A DNA stretch of 64,000 nt, from positions 12,996,997 through 13,060,996 of the forward strand of contig NC_089501.1 of the NCBI RefSeq assembly GCF_036850765.1, read 5' to 3'. Numbering within the stretch: the first letter of the stretch is position 1; the number at the start of each line of letters is the position of its first letter. Below are positions 33,638-48,203 of this stretch, piece by piece. Below the pieces are notes generated by a model. It searched no databases. It saw only the letters and a list, made by a program, of their open reading frames with translations, and had not been told where the DNA came from. The stretch comes from Saccopteryx bilineata (Eukaryota; Chordata; Mammalia; Chiroptera; Emballonuridae). A program made the position numbers and the translations under genes.

Positions 33638-35650
33638 GGGTTCCCTCTTCCCTGCCTGCCATTCCAAGCCCAGTCCACAGCAGGTTCATTGCAGTTTCTC
33701 CGGCCTAGAGCACCCTCCCCAATGCTCTGTGTCCAGACTTCCAAACCCTGGGGAGCTTATGGCAAGGCCTTCAAAAATAAAGAAGAAATGACAAGGCTGG
33801 GTGTCATCAGCACCACCATACCCCTCAGTAGAACGGCCCTGTCAGCACTGTTGTCCCACCTACTGGAATTTCATCTGAATATCCCACAGACTCCACAGAT
33901 CTCCTTACTCTGCGTAGTAGGAAGGCTTCCTAATCTGCCACAATGCAGACAGAAGCCTGTTCGTTCTTTTGTTAGGACAGAAGCAGGGAAGAAAATGGGG
34001 AAGCTGAGGACTGACAGCCGAGGGCCAGGCAGTAGCATGGAGGCCCTTGCGACATCAGGGCTACAATAAAATAGTAAAGACGGGTGACCCACAAAATGCT
34101 GCCTTCAGGTTATGTCAAAATGGTTCAAGCCCCACCCCCAAAAGAGAATTTCCATCTTTACAAGAGTCAAACTAACTTTTAGTTGCTTTAACCACTGTCT
34201 CTTGAACCCATCACTGAAGAACCTGTCTCTCCTCTCAGCTTCTCAAACTAAAGCTAAAAATTCAGAGATTTTAGTAAATGCCTACAGGGGAAAGGAGGGG
34301 TTGTTGAAGTTGGACTAAAGGAACACTGCCCATAACTAAACAATCTGCCTACAAGTCTCCCTTTGAAACATTTAGACCTAGCTAAAGGAAGTGGGGTGGA
34401 GGCATGGGGGCAGAAGAGGGCAATGAGACCTGGCTAATCTAGTGTACAGTAGCTTTCTCCCTTGGGGCAAAATCAAGGGGAGAGCAAATTAAACAAAAAG
34501 CCTACTTTGCCAATTTTGTTTCTGAGGGAGGGAGAAAGGAGGGGAGCTATGAGGGAAGAAGTGTGGGAGGGAGGGAGAGGGACCAGGGACAGGGAGATAG
34601 ACCAAAAATACATCTTCCTCTGTGCCCCCATCCTGGTTAACTGTCATGTTCAGAACAGGTACAGGAGGGGTTAAGAACCGGATGCCTAACAAAATTGCCT
34701 AGATTAAGGGTGGTTTATTGGCTAGGGCTCAGAAAAGCTGTTGGAAGGGACCCAGTTCCAGCATTGCTCTGGGCATTGTCACATATGACTGACAACCTTC
34801 CTCACAGCCACCTGAATTTATTGGTGACTATTTAGGGGGTGGTTCCTATGTGCTGCCTGGGGGTAGCACAGCTAGTTCCTGAGGCAGGCAACGATGCCCA
34901 GGCAAATCTCATCCAAAAGACTCAAAACAGGTTTGGGTAGGCCATGGCACAGGCTTTCATACTCACCAGTACCTGGTCACAATGCAGACGGACCAAAGGC
35001 ACAGAAGATCAACATCTACACTTCCCATCTGTTACCTCATTCATGCCTAGTAGCCAGCCACCTGCTTATTCTGCCAGATAACCAGCAGGCTGGATGGCAC
35101 AGGCCAAGGAAGGCAGCTGGGAACCAGTTAGTGGTGGCTTGCAATGTCCAGTTAGGGTTGATGGCTGGCATCATCTGTATCAGCTTCATCTTGCAGTGGT
35201 GAAACTCAGAGATCTTGCCATAGAGTACAGGGTATCAGAAGCGCAGCCAGCGTAAAGTATGAAGTTCCGCTAGTTATTTGCAAAGATATACATCAAGTTT
35301 CCTTGTGGTTGATAACCACTTAAAAACCTTGGAAAATGCCATCATCACAGAGCCCAAGGCATGCAAAGGGAGTCAGTGTGTATGTACAGCATCATGTGCT
35401 TGGCACAGAAGCAGTGGAAGGCCATGCACTTGGAACACGTTAACACTTTGCAGAACAGCACAAAGACCCAGAAGAAGAAGAGCATAGACATAAGCGACAA
35501 TCTTGCAACTGACTGAAGATTTAGAGGAACTGAAGAACAAAACAATCCAGTGTAAAGAGAAAGCAGATGGAAGATTGCATGCTGTTGGCTGAGCCTAGAA
35601 TCCAAGAGGAGGTGGTAAGGAAACTGCAGGAGCTTCTCACAGGGCAGGAG

Positions 35651-38200
<2,550 letters not shown>

Positions 38201-38229
38201 AGGATCGACTAAGAAGTAAGGACTTAGGG

Positions 38230-38520
38230 GGAAAGGCTTTAGAGAAAAGCAGCAGGTATACCGGAATTTCTAGTGAGAGAAGTGGTGTGGCTCCCCTCAC
38301 CCCCAGGCCTCCTCCCCAGGCAGTTATGGAGTGGAGTAAAATGTTTAGGACAGGATGTGCCACCTACTCTTTGTAGGACAGTGCCATCTGAGGAGAGGGG
38401 TCCCGGATAGGAGGTTAACACAGAGAGGGTGGCTCCCATGTCTAAAAGAAAATACATAGACCTTCCTCCAGAGTCAGAGTTTAGCTCACAAAGGTTTTCC
38501 AGAGAATTCATTAACAATCA
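38230..38520 (-). pseudogene. Endogenous retrovirus protease-region fragment (class I-like)
   Basis: A 92-codon minus-strand frame (38239-38517) contains an aspartyl-protease active-site region reading LLDMGATLSVLTSY. The catalytic triad normally D-T/S-G is D-M-G here, so the enzyme would be dead. Sequence after the motif keeps a Cys and FTP-like block and then loses similarity. No LTR, gag or reverse transcriptase is recognisable nearby. It is an old, isolated relic inserted opposite to the presumed DSE direction. Confidence 0.6.
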
Positions 38521-38885
38521 TTTTTGTACCCTTAGGCTACTCAAGAACAGACTGTCTGGATGATTGCTGCCCGCTAATCATTTATTCAATAAAAAACTGT
38601 GCAGGTATTTTCCCTCCCAGGAGGACACCCGCACCTTTTTCTTTCCCCTTCCCATCTTCTTCCCAAACAGATGTGCATCTTCTAAGGGTCCCCAGGAGAC
38701 TTGCATCCAGGGAAGCAATGGGCAGTGGCAGCTCTTTCCTGGCTAACCCTCAAACCTGTGTCCAAGGCCCCCTTTTCTCTTACTTCCCTGTGAGCCAAAA
38801 CAACCCCACCTAGGCTCTCCCGTTCTTCTTCTATTCTAGGCCCTTCCTTGTTTCACTGTCTCCTGCTTCAATAATCATACTCTCT

Positions 38886-39257
38886 AGTCCTGGCCAGTTG
38901 GCTCAGTGGTAGAGCGTCAGCCTGGCGTGCAGGAGTCCTGGGTTCGATTCCCAGCCAGGGCACACAGGAGAAGCGCCCATCGGCTTCTCCACCCCTACCC
39001 CTCTCCTTTCGTTCTGTCTCTCTCTTCCCCTCTCACAGCCAAGGCTCCATTGGAGCAAAGTTGGCCTGGGTGCTGAGGATGGCTCTGTGGCCTCTGCCTC
39101 AGGCACTAGAATGGCTCTGGTTGCAACAGAGCGACGCCCCAGATGGGCGGAGCATCGACCCCTGGTGGGCATGCCGGGTGGATCCCGGTCAGGCGCATGC
39201 GGGAGTCTGTCTGCCTCCCTGTTTCCAACTTCAGAAAAATACAAAAAAAATAATAAT
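38886..39257 (+). repeat. SINE-A, recent
   Basis: Head GTCCTGGCCAGTTGGCTCAG; tail A8 then TAATAATAAT. TSD ATAATCATACTCTC on both sides. Confidence 0.92.
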
Positions 39258-39357
39258 AATAATCATACTCTCAAAATAAAAATTAAAAATTGTGCAAACA
39301 AGAGTCACTCTTCCCAAACTACAGTTAGTTTTCTCTCCTTTCCTCCTTTTTCTTTCT

Positions 39358-39702
39358 TTCTTTCTTTTCTTTTCTTTTTTTTTTTTCAGGGACAGAGAGA
39401 GAGTCAGAGAGAGGGATAGACAGGGACAGACAGGAACGGAGAGAGATGAGAAGCATCAATCATCAGTTTTTTGTTGCGAGACCTTAGTTGTTCATTGATT
39501 GCTTTCTCATATTTGCCTTGACTGCGGGTCTTCAGCAGACCGAGTAACCCCTTGCTTGAGCCAGCAAGCTTGGGTCCAAGCTGGTGAGCTTTTGCTCAAA
39601 CCAGATGAGCCCGCGCTCAAGCTGGTGACCTCAGAGTCTCGAACCTGGGTCCTCTGCATTCCAGTCTGACACTCTATCCACTGCGCCACCACCTGGTCAG
39701 GC
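39358..39702 (-). repeat. SINE-B, recent
   Basis: Head at 39702 on minus (GCCTGACCAGGTGGTGGCGC); tail side has a TTTC/TTTTC tract. TSD CTCCTTTTTCTTT on both sides. Confidence 0.9.
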
Positions 39703-39719
39703 TCTCCTTTTTCTTTTAA

Positions 39720-40453
39720 TAAATCCTGTTTTTGCCTTTGTAGGGTAAAGGTCTATTGATTTATCCTTCATGTAAACAAGTAAACACTGTGCTAAAATTA
39801 AATGACTTAGTGACTTTGAGTTTTTCTTTGACACTACTCTGCCTTCTTTTCCTAAAGAATCTTATACTGTTGAAAGATTAACTCTCTTGGATTATTATAA
39901 CCTGAACCAAGATGCAAAGAACAAGCAAATGATGAATTAAAGTTACTCTGCCATGCAAGAAGGAAAAGTTAGCTATTTGCAAAAGAAAATTAGGAAATTA
40001 TATAAGGTCACAGTCTGAACGCAGGTAATCTGACTCATGAACCTGTGCACCCACTTACTATATTATTCTGCAACCCTACACAACATATACAATAAGAAAA
40101 CACTTTCTTAAGAAATAATACCACGTGACCATCCCCACTTAATACTAAATCTCCTTTATCATCCCTGCCCCATCCATAAACATAGTAATAATTGTTGGGG
40201 AAATGCCCAATTACTGACAGGAGAAACAAGAATTCATGATCCTTACTTAAATGCCTTAGGTCAACAGTTCTCAACCGATCAGATATAAAATTCCTTTTGT
40301 TGTTGTTGTTTTGTCTTGTTTTCTTTATTGTTATCATGTGGACCCAGTTTTACTGGATGAGGATAGAAGTCCTTGGCTAGAGTTCTAGTTCATGAACTCT
40401 GGGAATTTGGGTAAGTGACTTAACTTTTTTGAATCTCAGTTTTCACGTTTTAT
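39720..40453. other. Intron/intergenic; weak MIR at its right end
   Basis: Unique sequence; 40375-40450 reads like a MIR (GGGTAAGTGACTTAACTTTT, then AATCTCAGTTTTCAC) into which the SINE-C at 40454 inserted. Confidence 0.4.
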
Positions 40454-40648
40454 TTATTTATTTATTTATTTTTAATTCATTTTAGAGGGGGGGGGGAGAC
40501 AGAGAGGGAGAGAGAGAAGGGGGAGGAGCTGGAAGCATCAACTCCCATATGTGCCTTGACCAGGCAAGCCCAGGGTTTTGAACCTTTGAACCGGCAACCT
40601 CAGCATTTCCAAGTCGACGCTTTATCCACTGCGCCACCACAGGTCAGG
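40454..40648 (-). repeat. SINE-C
   Basis: Head at 40648 on minus (GCCTGACCTGTGGTGGCGCA), TATTTATT tail side. TSD CAGTTTTCAC(G/A)TTTTA. A small tandem duplication (TTTGAACC) lies in the B-box region. Confidence 0.9.
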
Positions 40649-40663
40649 CAGTTTTCACATTTT

Positions 40664-42609
40664 AAATAAGAATAATATTGTTATTATTATTATATGTTAT
40701 ATATATTACATTATTATATGATCACGCAACCTATCTTCATCCTCTTATAGGTCAACACTGTAATGTATGTGAACCTTCTTTGTAATAAAGAAGTGATTTC
40801 CTTTTCCCTTACCTCCATCTCCTCTTTTTTTCCTTCTTCAAAAATTATTTCATGGACCATTACAGCCAATATTTACTTAATTTTTTAACCATTTCCTCTG
40901 AGTGACCCTTAAGTATGAAAGGAATTATGTCTCCATAACTGAATGAATCTCCTCTCCTAGATTCCAAAAGCTCAGAGTTAAGTTGAGCAGCAACACAAGC
41001 ATTCTATGGCAATGTTTCTCTTCCTCAGACAGGGCAAAGGTATCGCCAGCAGATAGACATTGTGTGTCCAGGGTCAAGACAAATTGCCAATTCCAATAGA
41101 AAACTGTCCTACCCTATGAAAAATCAACAACTGAAGAACATCTTCCTTTATATTTCAGAAAGATGCTGGACTGATTGAATTCCTTGCAGGTAAGAGTCAA
41201 GGGTGGACCTGCATTTGGCACCAACTCAATGTGAAATTTTATGTAGTGGCCATGAAAATGCACCTTAAGACCTTTTAAATAGAGGGAAAATATTTGACAT
41301 AGGGCCTAAATGTGTCCTGAAATCTATAGGCTCCTTCAGCAGAGGCCACACCTTCTATGAGCTGCTCCAGCCAATAACCTGAGCATGGCTAGGATACTAA
41401 GGGAAGACCATTTCTGGGAAATGTGGGAAATGGTTGACAGCTGACCCTAGCTGACCCAAGGACTCCCAGTGGCCCTGCTCTCTTTTTCACTGAGAATCAG
41501 ACTTGCTTCCTATTCTGAGGACTTTTCCATCTTCTTCTGGCTCTCTCCCCATTTCACTCATACAGGCAGTTCCCCTAATAAGACTCTGTGCCAGTTTGAC
41601 TTCTGCTTTTCGGAAGACCTGGAATGATACACTTGGAAGATTTAAATCTCTCAATTTCAACTATTATGTCTTGCAAATTGGAAGGGTTGAGGGGCACAGA
41701 GAAGAGCTAGAAGAGGGTAAAGACTTGTTTAGTGCCTACATATGTGCCATACCTTATAATACATGACTATCACATCACCTTTAATGTGCCAGGTGTACTG
41801 CGATTTAATAGAAGAGGAAGCAAAGAATCAGAAAAATTAAAACATTAGCCCAATATTATTGCAGAGACTAGATTTGAGCCCAGGCATCTTCTAACTTCAA
41901 GGTTATTTCTTCTCTACTACTTTCTCTGCTTCATGGCTGCTTAACTATGAGGATCAAGTGAGATAACAGATGTGAAAGGACTTTGTAAATGTAAAAAAGT
42001 GTTACTTCAAACCTAGAGGTTATCATTCGTGTCAGCTGCAGTCAGGATCACTACATAATATGTAGGGCCAAGTGCAAAGTGAAAATGTGGGGCTCCGTGT
42101 TCAAAGTTTGTTGAGAATTTCAAGATGGCACAGCAGAGCAATAAACTGTGACACCCAGAAACCCAGCCATGGTCTCAGCAGAATTGTCACTGCAGGGGCA
42201 ATCAAATAGAACTTGCAGGAAACCTTCTAGAATAGAAACAACATCCTTAAAAAAATAACATTTCTTCCTCTGACAAATGTTTTATAACTCCTTTTTCCTT
42301 TCTCAGCATTCACAAAGTTATCAGGTACTATTTTTTTAAAAATCAATATAACATCTTAGTTGTAATTGAAAGGAAAAAGAAAATAATTTTTTAAAGATCT
42401 ATTTTAATTTGTTAATGCTTGGGCATGCCTACACTAAATGACAAAAATAGATGGCTATACCTATAGAATCACTAGATCTTTATATATTTTGGAGATTAAC
42501 CTTTCTTCAGTTATATGGTTTGCAAATATTTTCTCCCATACCATAGGTTGCCTTTTCTGTCTGTTGGTTATTGATAAAATAAAATTTTTTAAGTATTAGA
42601 AAGCTTTAT
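40664..42609. other. Intergenic / probable DSE intron, nothing firm
   Basis: About 1.9 kb without SINEs. A MIR-like stretch lies around 41870-41995 (GATTTGAGCCCAGGCATCTT, then GATCAAGTGAGATAACAGAT). The 87-codon frame at 41503-41766 has no recognised domain. Confidence 0.4.
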
Positions 42610-42997
42610 GCCTGACCAGGTGGTGATGCTGTGCATAGAGTGTGTCAGACTGGGACGCAGAGGACCCAGGTTCAAAACCCCGAGGTCCCTGGCTTGAGCA
42701 CGGGCTCACCTACTTGAGCACGAGATCACTGGCTTGAGCATGGGATCATAGACATGACCCCATGGGGGTTTGAGCACAAAGATTGCTGGCTTGAAGCCCA
42801 AGGTCGCTAGCTTGAGTTCAAGATCACTGACTTGAGCAAGAAGGTCACTCATTCTGCTGTAGCACCCCAGTCAAGGCACATATGAGAAAGCAATCGATGA
42901 ACAAACGTGCTGCAACAAAGACTTGATGTTTCTCATTTCTTTTATGGTCTGTCTGTCCTATCTGTCCCTTTCTCTGTCGCCCCCCCAAAAAGAACTT
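42610..42997 (+). repeat. SINE-B, long form
   Basis: Head GCCTGACCAGGTGGTGATGC, with additional CTTGAGCACGAGATCACTGG units in the middle. Tail CGCCCCCCCAAAAAG. Confidence 0.85.
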
Positions 42998-43211
42998 TGT
43001 GTCAGTTTATTAGGCAATTGTTTTCATGCTTAGTGTTAGGTAAGGTAATGATATAGTTTACAATAATGTTTAAAAGAAGATGAAATAAGAAATTGCTTTA
43101 AAAATGCAGTATATAAAAACAATGAAAAATGTTTTCATATGTACAATAATGCTAGGTTCTGACTTAAGTAATAATTAATAGATATTTTTTATCTACATGA
43201 ATGCACTAGAT

Positions 43212-43425
43212 CCATGGTCGGCAAACTGGGGCTTGCGAGCCACATGCGGCTCTTTGGCCCCTTGAGTGTGGCTCTTCCACAAAATACCACATGCGGGCGC
43301 TACCTCGATAAGGAATGTACCTACCTATATAGTTTAAGTTTAAAAATTTTTGGCTCTCAAAAGAAGTTTTAGTCGTTGTACTGTTGATATTTGGCTCTGT
43401 TGAGTAATGAGTTTGCCAACCACTG
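43212..43425 (+). mobile_element. hAT-type MITE (CAGTGGTCGGCAAACT family)
   Basis: Left end CCATGGTCGGCAAACT and right end GTTTGCCAACCACTG are inverted. The 8-bp TSDs are CACTAGAT (43204-43211) and TACTAGAT (43426-43433). Inside is CACATGCGGCTCTTTGGCCC. A second copy in reverse lies at 52322. Confidence 0.85.
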
Positions 43426-43439
43426 TACTAGATAATTTT

Positions 43440-43597
43440 ATATAGGGCCCTGTCCCTCACACTGCAGGATGTCTAGCATCCCTAATGTCCCTAATAAATA
43501 CCAGTAGCATCCACATTCATTGTAATAATCAAAATAACTCCAGGATATTTCCCAAACACCCCTTAAGGAGAGGTACACATATGCATTGAGAATCCAT
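43440..43597 (-). repeat. MER20-like hAT relic
   Basis: GTCCCTCACACTGCAGGATG and TCTAGCATCCCTAATGTCCC are the reverse of the MER20 3' part; TCCAGGATATTTCCCAAACA follows. Strand read from that match. Confidence 0.55.
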
Positions 43598-43614
43598 TCT
43601 TTTGTTGTTGTTGT

Positions 43615-43841
43615 TGTTTTTTATAATTTTTATTTTATTTATTCATTTTTTTAGAGAGGAGAGAGAGGGAGAGAGAGAAACAGAGAGAGCGAGAGAGAGA
43701 GAGAGAGAGAGAGAGAAGGGGGGAGGAGCTGGAAGTATCAACTCCCATATGTGCCTTGACCAGGCAAGCCCAGGGTTTTGAACCGGCGACCTCAGCATTT
43801 CCAGGTCGACACTTTATCCACTGCGCCACCACAGGTCAGGC
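43615..43841 (-). repeat. SINE-C with (GA)n expansion
   Basis: Head at 43841 on minus (GCCTGACCTGTGGTGGCGCA). The pyrimidine tract has become a long (GA)n run on plus at about 43683-43716. Confidence 0.9.
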
Positions 43842-44256
43842 TTTTGTTGTTTTTTTAATGCTTGTAAATATAGTATTCCCATTTCTAGTCACTAGAGGGA
43901 GAAAGTGGTCTTTAAGATGATAATCTGACTGGAGTTTGGTTTTGAGGTTTAAACTGCTCTGAGGAGAATATTTATGGAAATTTTAGACTATACATTCATC
44001 AGAAGAACTATGTCATGTGTTTTAAACATATATTGGTGGTCTATATATTGTTAAAATTAATTACAATCTTTATTATACTTAGGCTATCACCACTGTTACA
44101 AATTAAAATTTTCTCAGACAAGCTTATTTGGTTATGATGGCTCCCTGTGATAATGTTTAGGCAAAAATATGTCATATAGCCTCGCTTTCCTCAATCATAC
44201 GGGAAATCAGAGACAAGGTTCCTGACCTGAATGACTTCATATCTTTGTATGCTGGG
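43842..44256. other. Intergenic, nothing recognised
   Basis: Unique AT-rich sequence between the SINE-C and the LTR-like repeat. Confidence 0.4.
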
Positions 44257-44710
44257 TGAGATAGTTAATTTTATGTGTCAATTTGACTGGGCCAAAGGGA
44301 ACCCAAATTAAATATTCCTGGGTGGGTTTTGGGCGCATTTTTTTGGAATTAGCATTTAAATTGGAGGACTCAGGAAAGTAGATTGCCCTCCCCAGTGTGG
44401 GTGGGCATTATCTAATCCTTTTGAAAGCCTGACTAGAACAAAATAGAAAATGGGAAAAGGAAGAATATTCTCCTTTTGCCTCCAGCCTGAGTACTTGAGC
44501 TGGGCTATCTCCTACTGCGATGGTGTAAATCTAAGGCCGATTTACACCATCGGCTCCCCTGGTTCTCAGCTCACCAGCTCTCCTGGCTCTCCAGCTTGCA
44601 GACAGTAGATCGTGGGACTTCTCAGCCTCCATATCACAAGAACCAACTCCTCATAATAAAGCTCTTTCTATTAATTAGCTCTATTTCTCTGGAGAACCGT
44701 GACTAATACA
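44257..44710 (+). repeat. MaLR-like LTR, ancient
   Basis: Begins TGAGATAGTTAATTTTATGT, contains GTGTCAATTTGACTGGGCC and TGCCCTCCCCAGTGTGGGTG, has AATAAAGCTC near the 3' end, and ends TCTGGAGAACCGTGACTAATACA. TG...CA ends and the GACTAATACA end suggest a mammalian-apparent LTR (MaLR); the subfamily is not certain. The possible TSD (CTGGG/GTGGG) is weak. Confidence 0.55.
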
Positions 44711-44729
44711 GTGGGCAAAGACACATACA

Positions 44730-44937
44730 TTGGAATCAGACACATCTGACTATAAGTCTCAGTAGTGCCACTTAATAGCTATTCAATATGGTCAGGTCAA
44801 GGTCACTTCCCTGAGCAATAATTTTTTCATCTACAACACAAAGATAATAAAACTTAATTTATAAGACTGTTGTGAAGATGAAATAAGATGTATGTAAAGA
44901 GTTTATCCCAATCCACTTTCAATAAATAAAAGCTGAA
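44730..44937 (+). repeat. MIR-type SINE, ancient
   Basis: GGAATCAGACACATCTGACT, GTGCCACTTAATAGCTATTC, GGTCACTTCCCTGAGCAATA, AAAGATAATAAAACTTAATT and TTCAATAAATAAAAG keep the full MIR order. Confidence 0.7.
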
Positions 44938-45475
44938 CTGGTAATTTTTCACATTTTTTGCTAAGATTTACCAATATTAAATATACTATAGTGAAAGCAA
45001 TATAAAATTCATGTCAAATTCTGTTATGAAACTTTACATGTATAGAGGTCCAAAGATGAAAGATATCTGCAAAGAATGAAGTCGTGAGTAAAAGGAATGA
45101 GAGTTGAATTGGACCAAGTAGGATACTATTTGAATAATCTGAGAAAGATGCAACATTGGGACATAGTAATAATATTTATCTACTAGGTTCCCGTTATTTC
45201 CAAATAATTCTAGATATATAGTATTTCCCATTCATGGGGGAAAAGTTTATTGCTGAAACTAAAATGCATTACCACATTTTTCTTCGTAGAATTACCTTAA
45301 AGACATCATAAAATACCTTGAGAAAAAGAATTAGTTCTCCAAAGTCTGTTTTTAACACATAGAGAGGATTCATCAAAACTGACCCAACAGTAAACTTAGA
45401 GAATTTTTGGCCATTAATAAAAATGGTTGACTATAACAGCACCTAGACAACCATGTACCTACCCACCAGTTCTTT
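44938..45475. other. Intergenic, nothing recognised
   Basis: AT-rich unique sequence; no frame with a recognised product. Confidence 0.4.
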
Positions 45476-45836
45476 TTTTAAATTCTTTTTATTGAGAGGT
45501 GGGGAGGCAGAGAGACAGACTCCACATGCGCCCTGACCAGGATCCACCCAGCAAACCCCCTACTGGCCAATGCTCTGCTCATCTGGGGCCACTGCTCCAT
45601 TGCTCAGCAATGGAGCTATTTCAGCACCTGAGGCAAGGCCATGGAGTCATTCTCAGCACCCAGGGCCAACTTTGCTCCAGCCATTCAAGCCATGGCTGCA
45701 GGAGGAGAAGAGAGAGAGAAGGGAGAGGGGTAGAGAAGCAGATGTTCAATTCTCCTGTGTGCCCTGACTAGGAACTGAACCTGAGACTTCTACATGTTGG
45801 GCCAATGCTCTACCACTGAGCCAACTGGCCAGGGCC
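45476..45836 (-). repeat. SINE-A, old
   Basis: Head at 45836 on minus (GGCCCTGGCCAGTTGGCTCA), diverged body. TSD CCCACCAGTTC / CCCACAAGTC, degraded. Confidence 0.82.
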
Positions 45837-45873
45837 ACCCACAAGTCTTAGATCCATCTTAACACACTCTTAA

Positions 45874-46138
45874 CCCTTTCAGTAGTGAGATTTTTTTCAT
45901 GCTTACTGACCCCCAAGAGTGAGTTTTCTTTTTTCAAAAACTGAAATTAGGTCCAGTTACAGTTTTATTAACTTAAAATCAAGTTTGTTTGATAACCAAT
46001 TTATGGAAACAAGAAGACATACATTTGCCTTTTTTTAATGTTGCCTTACACATTTTTAAAATAAAAATTTTTGTGCAGTCGTACTCTGGGTAGTCAGGAG
46101 GCACGAGGATGTACATGAACGTCATACTACTGAAAGGG
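45874..46138. mobile_element. piggyBac-type MITE
   Basis: Inverted ends CCCTTTCAGTAGTGAG (left) and CATACTACTGAAAGGG (right) share a perfect 13-bp repeat starting CCCTTT. The left flank is TTAA (45870-45873) and the right flank TTCA, a one-base decay of the TTAA target that defines piggyBac. 265 bp, AT-rich, no transposase. Confidence 0.82.
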
Positions 46139-46504
46139 TTCATTGTAGTGTGCTAATAGAAGACAGAACTTGGAGAGGATGAGAATTATTGTCTAAGTTA
46201 ATAACTCTGTTGATTCAAACTTCAATAAATATACATTCTCTACATTTCTTAGTGATATCAAAAGTTCTTTATATCTCAGAACCAAATTCCAGAATAACAT
46301 TGGCTCATTTTGAATTACATTGGCTCATTTTGTTCTTCTGAGGGAAGGTATAATCAAGCAATTTAATTCAGGCAGTAAACATACAAAACTGCATTTTTTA
46401 ATATAGGAAATATAGATAGTTATAATCTGACAGGGTTAGAACACCATCTATTGTTTAACATAAAGAAATAAATATTTAAAGATATATAAATAGATCCCTT
46501 TTTA
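46139..46504. other. Intergenic, nothing recognised
   Basis: Unique sequence; includes a short local repeat of CATTGGCTCATTTTG near 46299 and 46318. Confidence 0.4.
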
Positions 46505-46689
46505 TTAATTTTTAAAATTAATGTGTTTATTTATTCATTCACTTTAGAGAGGAGAGAGAGAGAGAATAAGAGGGAAGATCAGGAAGCATCAACTCCCATA
46601 TGTGCCTTGACCAAACAAGTACAGGGTCAAATCGGTGACCTCAGCATTCCAGGTCAACGCTTTATCCAGTGCGCCACCACAGGTCAGGC
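46505..46689 (-). repeat. SINE-C, recent
   Basis: Head at 46689 on minus (GCCTGACCTGTGGTGGCGCA). TSD AAATAGATCCCTTTTTA on both sides. Confidence 0.92.
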
Positions 46690-47069
46690 TTAAATAGATC
46701 CCTTTTTAAAGCCATTCATGAATGTATTAACTTTTATTAAAGCCATGATATTCATACTTAATTAAGGTTTTTATGCCTAAATCACAGGCTGCTGCAATAT
46801 GGTGGAATGTGCCCTAGCTTGAAATAAGAAACCTTAATTGAATGTACTTTGTGTTATTTACATTCCAATTTACAGAGCCTCTATTTCTCTTTATTTAAAT
46901 AAGGACAGTGATATAAAAACTGTACAGTTACAAATGTAAATGATAACTGACATAGAAATTCCTGTTATTTCTAAGAATCTGCTGAAATTAAGACAGGTGT
47001 GTACTTGAAGCAGAATTGGTTATCTGAGGCTCAAATTGTGACTCTTTGGGGTAAGAAACAATTGCGATT
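46690..47069. other. Intergenic, nothing recognised
   Basis: Unique AT-rich DNA between SINE-C and SINE-A; weak MIR-like similarity near 46860-46930. Confidence 0.4.
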
Positions 47070-47086
47070 AAGAGTACAGTGGTACC

Positions 47087-47454
47087 AGCCCTGGCCAGTT
47101 GCCTCAGTGGTAGAGCGTCGGCCTGGCATGCTGAAGTCCTGGGTTCAATTCCCGGCCAGGGCACACAGGAGAAGCACCCATCTGCTTCTCCACCCCTCCC
47201 CCTCTCCTTCCTCTCTGTCTCTCTCTTCCCCTTCCACAGCCAAGGCTCCACTGGAGCAAAGATGGCCCAGGCGCTGGGGATGGCTCCATGGCCTCTGCCT
47301 CAGGCGCTAGAGTGGCTCTGGTCGCAACAGAGCGACGCCCTGGATGGGCAGAGCATCGCCCCCTGGTGGGCGTGCCGGGTGGATCCCGGTCGGGCGCATG
47401 CGGGAGTCTGTCTGACTGCCTCCCAGTTTCCAGCTTCAGAAAAATACAAAAAAA
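47087..47454 (+). repeat. SINE-A, very recent, inserted at a Tigger-like end
   Basis: Head GCCCTGGCCAGTTGCCTCAG. TSD AAGAGTACAGTGGTACC (47070-47086 and 47455-47471), identical over 17 bp. The duplicated bases include the first 10 bp of the DNA transposon that starts at 47462. Confidence 0.94.
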
Positions 47455-47461
47455 AAGAGTA

Positions 47462-48167
47462 CAGTGGTACCTTGACACGTGAGCAATTTGAGAGACAAGC
47501 AGTCATTTGTGGGATTTTTTGCTTGAAGTCATGAACGGATTTTTGAATCACAAGCTCCCACCACCCTCCACTAAATAGCCTGCTGAACGTCCTGAAAGGG
47601 AGGAAGAAACAAACTTCCATGGAAAGGTTTTTATTGAAACGGCCTCTAAGTGAAAGCAAGGAAAATATGGCAAAAAAGCCAAAAGTCAGTGAAGAAAATG
47701 ATGATGATTAAGCAAAGTAAAAAAAATAGCAATTAAGTTTAGCGATAAAGTTACATAAGTAGTGTGTAAGTTAAATTTTGCAATTAAGGCCCTGGCTGGT
47801 TGGCTCAGAGGTAGAGCGTCGGCCTAGCGTGCAGAGGACCCAGGTTCGATTCCCGGCCAGGGCACACAGGAGAAGCGCCCATTTGTTTCTCCACCCCTCT
47901 GCCGCACCTTCCTCTCTGTCTCTCTCTTCCCCTCCCGCAGCCAAGGCTCCATTGGAGCAAATATGGCCCGGGCGCTGGGGATGGCTCTGTGGCCTCCGCC
48001 CCAGGCGCTAGAGTGGCTCTGGTCGCAACATGGCGACGCCCAGGATGGGCAGAGCATCGCCCCCTGGTGGGCAGAGCGTCGCCCCATGGTGGGCGTGCCG
48101 GGTGGATCCCGGTCGGGCGCATGCGGGAGTCTGTCTGACTGTCTCTCCCTGTTTCCAGCTTCAGAAA

Positions 48168-48203
<36 letters not shown>

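Larger units (their letters stand above)
32930..35650 (-). other. TSPYL4: TSPYL4 3' UTR (candidate)
   Basis: Runs from the stop codon to the AATAAA at 32930. It lacks SINEs although the flanking regions have one about every 1-2 kb. It includes a run of 24 C at 33614-33637 (G in the transcript). Open frames here (for example 33166-33708 on plus) have no recognisable domain. Confidence 0.5.

Noticed and set aside
33166..33708. 180-codon plus-strand frame
   Set aside because: Its C-terminal Pro run is the C24 homopolymer; it runs antisense through the probable TSPYL4 3' UTR with no domain.
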